Shown in pieces: positions 7,035 to 11,358 of a DNA stretch of 11,358 nucleotides (position 1 is the stretch's first letter; each line of letters opens with the position of its first letter). This DNA is from Burkholderiaceae bacterium (lineage in GTDB: Bacteria > Pseudomonadota > Gammaproteobacteria > Burkholderiales > Burkholderiaceae_C), in the NCBI GenBank assembly GCA_031256305.1, contig JAIRQU010000069.1, positions 1-11,358 of the forward strand, read 5' to 3'. The notes under the pieces were generated by a model. It ran no database searches. It worked only from the letters and a program-made list of their open reading frames with translations, and was not told the DNA's origin. Position numbers and translations under genes: made by a program.

Positions 7035-8303
7035 TTATTTGCCGCGCAACATGCAGCGCTGGATAAAGTCGGCCATCTGCGCTTGCCGCGCCGGGTCGGC
7101 GGCGTGCAGCTCGGCCAGCAGGCCATGCAGAAACTTTTGCGCCACGCCGCGCGCAAGACCATCCAGCACTTCATCGACCGGCTCGCCCTTGGTCAAGCGC
7201 CGCCTGGCGCGCACCAGTTCCACCGCGCGCCAGCCATCGGCCTGTTCGTTCAACTGGCGGATCAGCGGCACCATGCCTTGCGCCGGGTCGCGCTGCGCCA
7301 TCCAGCGCATGAAGTTTTCCACGCCCGTTTCGACAATCGCCTCGGCCTGCGCCACGGCGGCTTGGCGGCTGGCCTGCCCGGTTTGCACCACCTGCGCCAA
7401 GTCGTCCAAGGTGTAGAGGTAAACGTCGCCCAGCGCCTTGACTTCCGGCTCGATGTCACGCGGCACCGCCAGATCGACCATGAAGATGGGCCGGTGCAAC
7501 CGCGCCTTGAGCGCGCGCTCGACCGCGCCCAGGCCGATGATGGGCAACTGGCTGGCCGTGCAACTGACCACGATGTCGAAAGCGTGCAGACTGCCCGCCA
7601 AATCGCCCAGCCGCATCGTCGATGCGCCCAGGCGCGCGGCCAGCTTTTCCGAGCGTTCGGCGGTGCGGTTGGCGATGGCCATAGACTGCGGATGCCGGGC
7701 GGCAAAGTGCGCGGCGGCCAGCTCGATCATCTCGCCCGCGCCCACGAACAGCACGCGCGTGCGACCCAAGTCCTCGAACAAATTGCCCGCCAGCCGCACC
7801 GCCGCCGCCGCCATGCTGATGGAATGCTCGCCAATGGCCGTGGAACTGCGCACCGCCTTGGCCACCGCAAAGCTACGCTGAAACAGGTGGTTAAGCGTGG
7901 CCCCCAGCGCCCCGGCCTGTTCGGCCGCGCGCACGGCGGATTTGAGCTGGCCCAGAATTTGCGACTCGCCCAGCACCATGCTGTCCAACCCGCTGGCCAC
8001 GCGAAAGGCATGGCGCGCGGCCTCGCCTTCCTGCAAGACATAGGTGTGCCCGCGCAAGTCGCCGCCAGCGACCTGGCCCACCCGCGCCAGCCAGCCAAAG
8101 GCGTGCTCGAAATCCGGGCGCTCGGACGCGCAATAAATTTCCGTGCGATTGCAGGTGGACAGAATCGCCGCTTCCGGGCTGCGCGTAAAGCATTGGCGCA
8201 GCCCCTGCAACGCCGGAGCAAGCTGATCGAATGTGAACGTAAAACGCCCGCGCAAGTCCAGCGGCGCGGTGTTATGGTTCAGTCCCAAGGCCCATACTGA
8301 CAT
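7035..8303 (-). CDS. hemA: glutamyl-tRNA reductase
   Basis: HemA reduces glutamyl-tRNA(Glu) with NADPH to glutamate-1-semialdehyde, the first committed step of C5-pathway tetrapyrrole synthesis. The 422-residue product has the normal length. Visible motifs are the N-terminal ALGLNHNTAPLDLR, the catalytic LSTCNRTEIY with nucleophile C51, GLDSMVLGESQILGQ at 105-119, the Rossmann motif VGAGEM at 187-192 and ANRT shortly after. The C-terminal part is the dimerisation helix with a Gln/Arg-rich end. The start ATG at 8303 directly precedes the conserved N-terminus. There is no Shine-Dalgarno, and TATAAT lies 8 nt upstream. The gene is divergent from a small membrane protein and converges with aqpZ rather than being followed by prfA, which commonly follows hemA in beta- and gammaproteobacteria. 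Confidence 0.96.
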   Translation of the reverse strand: MSVWALGLNHNTAPLDLRGRFTFTFDQLAPALQGLRQCFTRSPEAAILSTCNRTEIYCASERPDFEHAFGWLARVGQVAGGDLRGHTYVLQEGEAARHAFRVASGLDSMVLGESQILGQLKSAVRAAEQAGALGATLNHLFQRSFAVAKAVRSSTAIGEHSISMAAAAVRLAGNLFEDLGRTRVLFVGAGEMIELAAAHFAARHPQSMAIANRTAERSEKLAARLGASTMRLGDLAGSLHAFDIVVSCTASQLPIIGLGAVERALKARLHRPIFMVDLAVPRDIEPEVKALGDVYLYTLDDLAQVVQTGQASRQAAVAQAEAIVETGVENFMRWMAQRDPAQGMVPLIRQLNEQADGWRAVELVRARRRLTKGEPVDEVLDGLARGVAQKFLHGLLAELHAADPARQAQMADFIQRCMLRGK

Positions 8304-8311
8304 TGTGCTGA

Positions 8312-8317
8312 ATTATA
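8312..8317 (-). promoter_or_regulatory. -10 box of hemA, implying a near-leaderless mRNA
   Basis: On the minus strand TATAAT is a perfect -10 box ending 8 nt before the hemA ATG. Standard spacing puts the transcription start at about 8305, two bases before ATG. No convincing -35 box (best CTGTCG) and no Shine-Dalgarno are seen. The nearest AGGA is 24 nt away and would lie upstream of the transcription start. Confidence 0.45.
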
Positions 8318-8399
8318 AAATTTGTATCCTTTTGCGACAGCGCCAGAGCATATTGGCTTTTGCGCGCCTGTCGCCAAGCACAGCTTTTAACACTGCGGC

Positions 8400-8675
8400 A
8401 TGAACGCCATCGGCTGGTTCTGGCACCTCGTCAACTTCATCGCCCCCGCGCTCTGGCTGGCGCTGGCGCTGGCGGCTTGGGACGGGCTGATCCGCCGCAA
8501 AGCGGCGCGCGCCCTAGCGCATCCCCGGCGCTGGCGGCGCGGCCTGCTGCTCGATTGGGGCCTGGGCAGCGCCGTGCTGCTGGCGAGCCTGGTTATCACC
8601 GGCCACGACGGGCGCATGGCCACCTATGGCGCGCTGGCGCTGGTCGTGGCGGCCCGGCGTTGCCTGATTCCTTAA
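8400..8675 (+). CDS. small integral membrane protein, function unknown
   Basis: A 91-residue protein with three predicted hydrophobic segments: residues 7-27 (FWHLVNFIAPALWLALALAAW), 49-67 and 74-90. A strongly basic loop (residues 32-47, RRKAARALAHPRRWRR) separates the first two, so by the positive-inside rule it should face the cytoplasm. Trp and Leu richness suggests a compact membrane protein. I do not recognise the family. It is divergent from hemA, with 96 bp between them. No Shine-Dalgarno precedes ATG 8400 and no clear terminator follows; the region 8676-8749 shows nothing supported. Consistent high-GC codon use supports a real gene, but the evidence is a single ORF with membrane composition. 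Confidence 0.6.
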   Translation: MNAIGWFWHLVNFIAPALWLALALAAWDGLIRRKAARALAHPRRWRRGLLLDWGLGSAVLLASLVITGHDGRMATYGALALVVAARRCLIP

Positions 8676-8749
8676 AAGCGCGTTCGGCCAAACGTGCTGG
8701 AGGTTGGCACGGTGCAGACCATGAGCGACGCGCGGCATGGACAATCCAT

Positions 8750-8781
8750 AAAAAATGGCCCGGCACAAGGCCGGGCCATTT
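8750..8781 (-). terminator. intrinsic terminator of the left lipoprotein gene
   Basis: On the minus strand AAATGGCCCGGC and GCCGGGCCATTT form a perfect 12-bp stem around CTTGT, followed by a run of T (positions 8755-8750). It lies 24 nt after the stop of the lipoprotein gene at 8806. The plus strand has a weaker T-tract, so bidirectional action for the gene at 8400 is possible. Confidence 0.9.
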
Positions 8782-9699
8782 GATTTTGTGGTACGGTATT
8801 TGGAATCAGTTTTGTTTGATACCTTCATAAAAATAACCGAAGTTTCCTGCTGTCGCAACTATTTCGATAGTTTGACTGCCGGAAGTCTGAAACAAAATAC
8901 CTTTATAAGTCGTTCCCGTAGGTACAGGTGCATTGGTAGCACCATACTGACCATATGGTGTTACGTAACCATATGGTGATGTATAATTACCCGTGGTAGT
9001 AGTCAAACTGACATCGAACACATTTACCGTTCCGTGGGGTGTTATAGTACCATTCATCATCACGGTGTTTCCGTCCGCGCTGAACAAAGTCAGATTTGAA
9101 CCTGAAATGGTTATAATTGGCAGGGTTGGAACTGGAGATTGCCCAGGAAGAAGTGCAGGCCCGCCGGGATTGGTTTCACAGCCTCCCCCTACATAGTTAC
9201 CCGCGACAGCCGGAAGCGAGGCGGGCTGGTTGTAAGAGCTGTCGTAGCTCATGTTGCCGTTCCATGTCGCCAGGCCGGTCGATATTGTATTTGAAGGCTC
9301 ATTGAATATCAAATCGAGAGTGTGTTGAGCCGATACCGTTCCAGAGTAAGTCCCATTGGAAATGGCTGCACTGGTTACAAGATCAACAGACGAAAAATCC
9401 GTATAGGTGCCTGAAACACTGCTGCCGTTAACACTAGCGGTACCCTGCAAAATACCTGCCGGGTTACATGGACCACCTACCAAGCCATAGATGCCCCAAT
9501 ACGAACCATCACTCAAGATAACCGCCTGCGTGGCATCATTCTGGCCTCCGCCATTGAGATTGCTCCAAATCCCCTCATCGGCCCTGCTCAAGGTGCCATT
9601 ACCGCTGTCGTCTCCTCCACCACCGCCACAAGCGGTTAAAGTAAGGGTACAGGCAACAGCGGCCATCATAGCGATGATATTTTTCATGTCAAGCTCCTT
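8753..9699 (-). repeat. tandem duplication, copy 1 (left)
   Basis: This and 9747-10620 are copies of one unit: terminator hairpin, lipoprotein gene and Shine-Dalgarno (AAGGAGCTTGAC just before each ATG). Conservation is highest at both ends (Shine-Dalgarno plus signal peptide, and 3' end plus terminator) and much lower in the middle, where insertions and substitutions have accumulated. The unit is plainly more AT-rich than flanking genes. The boundaries are approximate. Confidence 0.75.
8806..9687 (-). CDS. lipoprotein with polyglycine linker, left paralog
   Basis: A 293-residue predicted lipoprotein with no function I can name. The signal peptide MKNIIAMMAAVACTLTLTAC ends in lipobox LTAC with lipidated C20, followed by GGGGGDDS. 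The mature part looks all-beta and two-part: GIWSNL and AVILSDGSYWGIYG, then the SGTYTDFSS and NGTYSGTVSAQ motifs, and a second half with GNYVGG, MNGTITPHGTVNVFDVS and YKGILFQTSG, ending near YFYEGIKQN. Alternating short strands with Gly/Ser/Thr turns suggest small beta-barrel or lipocalin-like domains; this is inference. ATG 9687 is chosen because AAGGAG lies at 9694-9699 and the frame upstream adds only eight unmatched residues. It is paralogous to the gene at 9799-10611 and lies directly downstream of it. It has a 23-residue insert (positions about 241-263) rich in Tyr, Gly, Pro and Thr that the paralog lacks. The DNA is AT-rich compared with the neighbours. Confidence 0.72.
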   Translation of the reverse strand: MKNIIAMMAAVACTLTLTACGGGGGDDSGNGTLSRADEGIWSNLNGGGQNDATQAVILSDGSYWGIYGLVGGPCNPAGILQGTASVNGSSVSGTYTDFSSVDLVTSAAISNGTYSGTVSAQHTLDLIFNEPSNTISTGLATWNGNMSYDSSYNQPASLPAVAGNYVGGGCETNPGGPALLPGQSPVPTLPIITISGSNLTLFSADGNTVMMNGTITPHGTVNVFDVSLTTTTGNYTSPYGYVTPYGQYGATNAPVPTGTTYKGILFQTSGSQTIEIVATAGNFGYFYEGIKQN

Positions 9700-9730
9700 G
9701 TTACAAGTCACAAATAAGTGAATAAACTGT

Positions 9731-9746
9731 TGTGAATACCCTCACA
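9731..9746. promoter_or_regulatory. perfect CRP-type site before the left lipoprotein
   Basis: TGTGA (9731-9735), six bases ATACCC and TCACA (9742-9746) match the CRP consensus exactly; TTGTGAATACCCTCACAA is the extended palindrome. It lies 44 bp upstream of ATG 9687 and directly abuts the terminator hairpin (9747-9775) of the upstream paralog. A canonical -41.5 placement would put transcription start near 9697, within the Shine-Dalgarno, so class II action is doubtful unless another start is used. Confidence 0.5.
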
Positions 9747-9775
9747 AAATAGCCCAGCACAAGGCCGGACTATTT
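9747..9775 (-). terminator. terminator of the right lipoprotein, strand-specific wobble stem
   Basis: The plus-strand DNA shows AAATAGCCCAGC and GCCGGACTATTT around loop ACAAG, with two non-Watson-Crick positions. Read as minus-strand RNA they become U.G and G.U wobble pairs, so the 12-bp hairpin is intact there, followed by UUUU. Read as plus-strand RNA they would be A.C mismatches. It corresponds to the perfect hairpin at 8750-8781 downstream of the left copy, so it is probably the ancestral duplicate. Confidence 0.7.
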
Positions 9776-9798
9776 GATTTTGGGTGCGGTATTTGGAA

Positions 9799-10611
9799 TC
9801 AATTTTGTTTGGTGCCTAGATAAAAATAGCCGCCATTTTCTGCAGCAGCAATTATTTCGGTATTGCCGGAAGAAGTCTGGAACAAAATACCTTTATAAGT
9901 TGTTCCCGTAGTACCAGGTGGGGCAGCACTGGTGAAGCTGACATCGAACACGTTTACCGTTCCCGTTCCGTGCGGCGCTATGGTACCAGTCATTGTCGTT
10001 GTGGCGTTTCCGACTTGTTGCAGGGTCAGGCTGGAACCTAAAACAGTCAAATTTGTGCTACTATTTGAACCGCTACAGAAACCAGGGGAAGGTGCATCGG
10101 GATTAATTTCGCAGTAATATCCAAGATAGTTCCCTGTAATTACTGAAAGCGAAACAGTTTGATTGTAAATACCGTCATAACTCATATTAATCGACGGAGA
10201 CGTCGATATTAACATATTCGAGGGATCATTGAAAGTCAGACTGATATTGTTCTGAGCTGATACTGTGCCGGAGTAAGTACCATTAAAAACGCCAAAGATT
10301 CCTCCATCCGAAAAATCGGTATAAGTGCCTGAAACATTGTTTCCACTGACATTGGCGGTACCCTGCAAGACATCCGCTGTTATCGACTCAAATATATTAT
10401 TCCGAATCGGACCATAAACGCCCCAGTACGTGCCATCGCTAAGAATAACCGCTTGCATCCCGTACTGCCCCCCGCTATCGAGATTGCTCCAAATCCCTTC
10501 ATCAGCCCGGCTCAAGGCGCCGCTGCTGCTGTCGTCCCCCCCTCCACCGCCACAAGCGGTTAAAGTAAGGGTACAGGCAACAATGGCCGTCATAGCGATG
10601 ATATTTTTCAT
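9799..10611 (-). CDS. lipoprotein with polyglycine linker, right paralog
   Basis: A 270-residue predicted lipoprotein, paralogous to the gene at 8806-9687. Signal peptide MKNIIAMTAIVACTLTLTAC, lipobox LTAC with C20, then GGGGGDDS. Shared landmarks with the paralog are LSRADEGIWSNL, QAVILSDGTYWGVYG, SGTYTDFS, NGTYSGTVSAQ, NMSYDGIYNQ, TGTIAPHGTG and TTYKGILFQTSS. It lacks the Tyr/Gly/Pro insert of its partner and has an insert around NNIFESITADVLQ. ATG 10611 is chosen because AAGGAGCTTGAC precedes it and the frame upstream encodes unmatched residues. Function is unknown; a cell-surface protein is likely. A short leader ORF (10622-10678) ends 10 nt before the ATG. AT-rich: 23 of 60 bases are G or C at 10201-10260, against 44 of 60 in msbA at 2941-3000. 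Possible horizontal origin. Confidence 0.72.
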   Translation of the reverse strand: MKNIIAMTAIVACTLTLTACGGGGGDDSSSGALSRADEGIWSNLDSGGQYGMQAVILSDGTYWGVYGPIRNNIFESITADVLQGTANVSGNNVSGTYTDFSDGGIFGVFNGTYSGTVSAQNNISLTFNDPSNMLISTSPSINMSYDGIYNQTVSLSVITGNYLGYYCEINPDAPSPGFCSGSNSSTNLTVLGSSLTLQQVGNATTTMTGTIAPHGTGTVNVFDVSFTSAAPPGTTGTTYKGILFQTSSGNTEIIAAAENGGYFYLGTKQN

Positions 10612-10621
10612 GTCAAGCTCC

Positions 10622-10678
10622 TTATACAACATGAAGTTTGCTGGCATGGAACCTGCGGCTTGCAATGGATGAATTCAT
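10622..10678 (-). CDS. putative 18-residue leader peptide upstream of lipoprotein
   Basis: On the minus strand a perfect AGGAGG (10688-10693) lies 9 nt before ATG (10678), which opens an 18-codon ORF, MNSSIASRRFHASKLHVV, ending TAA at 10622-10624. The stop abuts and overlaps the AAGGAG of the lipoprotein gene (start 10611). This looks like a leader or coupling ORF rather than chance, because the Shine-Dalgarno is better than those of most genes in the window. It is too short to judge by coding statistics. The left paralog has no counterpart. Confidence 0.38.
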   Translation of the reverse strand: MNSSIASRRFHASKLHVV

Positions 10679-10694
10679 AATCTCTATCCTCCTA

Positions 10695-10710
10695 TGTGAA
10701 ATATGTCACT
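10695..10710. promoter_or_regulatory. near-perfect CRP-type site before the right lipoprotein
   Basis: TGTGA (10695-10699), six bases AATATG and TCACT (10706-10710) match TGTGA-N6-TCACA at 9 of 10 positions. It lies 84 bp upstream of ATG 10611. It overlaps a second palindrome at 10704-10723, so competition between regulators is possible. A TATGAA box (minus strand, 10679-10674) would place the start about 35 bp from its centre, less ideal than -41.5. Confidence 0.4.
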
Positions 10711-10723
10711 AATTTTGGTGACA
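10704..10723. promoter_or_regulatory. 6-8-6 palindrome at a possible transcription start
   Basis: TGTCAC (10704-10709) and GTGACA (10718-10723) are exact inverted arms around TAATTTTG. On the minus strand a TATAAA box (10734-10729) would start transcription near 10722, that is, inside this element. It could be an operator, or a 5' mRNA hairpin if that start is used. The -35 region for that box is weak. Confidence 0.33.
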
Positions 10724-10802
10724 AGTGTTTTATACACCCTCATGGATGCTCTGCGTGAGATAACAAATGCAAAAAACGGAATTATGTTGTTAAAAACACA
10801 CA

Positions 10803-10848
10803 AACCCACTGCTGAACGGTCATTACACGGGCAGCGCCGCGTCATCCT
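10803..10848. repeat. 46-bp inverted repeat, left arm
   Basis: Exact reverse complement of 11313-11358, all 46 bases. This arm includes the true stop codon and last codons of the ABC gene (tail DDAALPV) plus 20 bp beyond the stop. Its right boundary is sharp: after the shared CATCCT the sequence continues CA here, against GT in the complement of the other arm. Confidence 0.95.
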
Positions 10849-11358
10849 CAATGCACTCGGCCAAAAAGCCGCCGCTTTGCCGCGCCCACAGGCGCGCATA
10901 CAGGCCGCCGCGCGCCAGCAACTCGGCGTGCGTGCCTTGCTCGACGATGCGGCCGGCGTCGAGCACGACCAGGCGGTCCAGCGCGGCGATGGTGGACAGG
11001 CGGTGCGCGATGGCGATTACGGTCGTGCCCTGCATCAGCGTTTGCAGGCTGTCCTGAATGGCCGCTTCCACTTCCGAATCGAGCGCGCTGGTGGCCTCGT
11101 CCAGAATCAGAATCGGCGCGTCCTTGAGGATGACGCGCGCGATGGCTGCGCGCTGGCGCTGGCCGCCGGAGAGCTTGACGCCGCGCTCGCCCACGTGCGC
11201 GTCGTCGCCGCGCCGCCCCTTGGGGTCGGTCAACTGGCCGATGAACTCGTGCGCCCGCGCCTGCCGCGCGGCGGTGATCATGCGCGCCTCGTCCGCGCCG
11301 GGTCGGCCATACAGGATGACGCGGCGCTGCCCGTGTAATGACCGTTCAGCAGTGGGTT
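10823..11358 (-). CDS. ABC exporter ATP-binding domain, C-terminal fragment
   Basis: The frame ends at TAA 10823-10825 and stays open to the window edge. The recognisable protein begins at [14 protein letters not shown] and runs to the C-terminus. It contains signature KLSGGQRQR (LSGGQ at 11173-11159), Walker B ILILDE with D codon at 11101-11099, IAIAHRLST and a [16 protein letters not shown] tail, so it is the C-terminal half of an ABC-type exporter nucleotide-binding domain (multidrug/MsbA-like class). Substrate is unknown. The Walker A and the membrane domain are missing. Codons between the edge and 11313 lie in an inverted copy of the gene's own 3' end and are probably not native, since the family usually has R-E/D-N-I-L-Y-G there. 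An internal ATG at 11281 is not a credible start because it lies in the middle of the domain. No clear intrinsic terminator is seen in 10724-10822. Confidence 0.8.
   Translation of the reverse strand, partial: PTAERSLHGQRRVILYGRPGADEARMITAARQARAHEFIGQLTDPKGRRGDDAHVGERGVKLSGGQRQRAAIARVILKDAPILILDEATSALDSEVEAAIQDSLQTLMQGTTVIAIAHRLSTIAALDRLVVLDAGRIVEQGTHAELLARGGLYARLWARQSGGFLAECIEDDAALPV
11313..11358. repeat. 46-bp inverted repeat, right arm ending at window edge
   Basis: Exact reverse complement of 10803-10848, separated from it by 464 bp. It ends at the last base of the window and so may continue beyond it. It places a copy of the ABC gene's own stop region, inverted, in the middle of that gene's coding sequence. 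Confidence 0.95.

Larger units (their letters stand above)
9747..10620 (-). repeat. tandem duplication, copy 2 (right)
   Basis: Second copy of the lipoprotein unit with its terminator hairpin. From the ATG through the polyglycine linker the two copies are nearly identical, with only a handful of base differences, whereas the middle of the genes is clearly diverged. Codon and base use match copy 1. Boundaries are approximate. Confidence 0.75.

Noticed and set aside
8721..8783. 20-codon plus-strand ORF ending in the terminator region
   Set aside because: No ribosome site or family support, and it runs through the hairpin stem.
8950..8978. Double CCATATGG palindromes as an operator
   Set aside because: They lie inside the coding sequence and are explained by the 18-bp in-frame repeat.
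10823..11281. Complete small ABC protein starting at ATG 11281
   Set aside because: It would begin in the middle of the ATPase domain without Walker A; the frame continues upstream with clear family residues ([12 protein letters not shown]).
1..11358. CRISPR array, tRNA, rRNA, transposase or phage genes
   Set aside because: Nothing with regular spaced repeats, cloverleaf-like sequence or relevant protein motifs was found by eye.

Overview
The window is chromosomal DNA from a GC-rich betaproteobacterium, most likely Burkholderiales. This rests on the protein styles of FabI, MsbA, HemA and the DUF2946 protein, on strongly GC-biased codon use, and on the general housekeeping content. I could not run a database search, so species-level placement is open.

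Layout, left to right. (1) A DUF2946-type small secreted/membrane protein on the minus strand, cut by the left edge. (2) A plus-strand cluster fabI - msbA - ogt with two 13-nt gaps: fatty-acid synthesis (enoyl-ACP reductase), lipid A/LPS export (MsbA flippase) and DNA alkylation repair. (3) A SYLF/YSC84-domain lipoprotein with its own candidate promoter, a long 3' hairpin and a strong terminator. (4) A YgaP-like membrane rhodanese, convergent with an exodeoxyribonuclease III gene (xthA). (5) aqpZ (aquaporin Z), divergent from xthA, behind a perfect CRP-type palindrome placed as in a class II CRP promoter. (6) hemA (glutamyl-tRNA reductase), convergent with aqpZ and divergent from a small membrane protein gene; hemA has TATAAT only 8 nt before its ATG and no Shine-Dalgarno, so it may be leaderless. 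(7) An AT-rich island holding two tandem paralogous lipoproteins of unknown function, each with its own terminator hairpin and a CRP-type palindrome upstream. The second also has a predicted 18-codon leader ORF with a perfect AGGAGG. (8) The 3' part of an ABC exporter gene, minus strand, bounded by a 46-bp exact inverted repeat whose outer arm ends exactly at the window edge.

The first two-thirds is mostly ordinary housekeeping sequence for envelope, repair and heme functions. The unusual part is the right third: the duplicated lipoprotein island with its layered control signals, and the inverted-repeat junction inside the ABC gene, which looks more like a fold-back (assembly or amplification chimera, or a real inversion) than a native gene end. 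No tRNA, rRNA, CRISPR array, insertion sequence or phage gene was seen.
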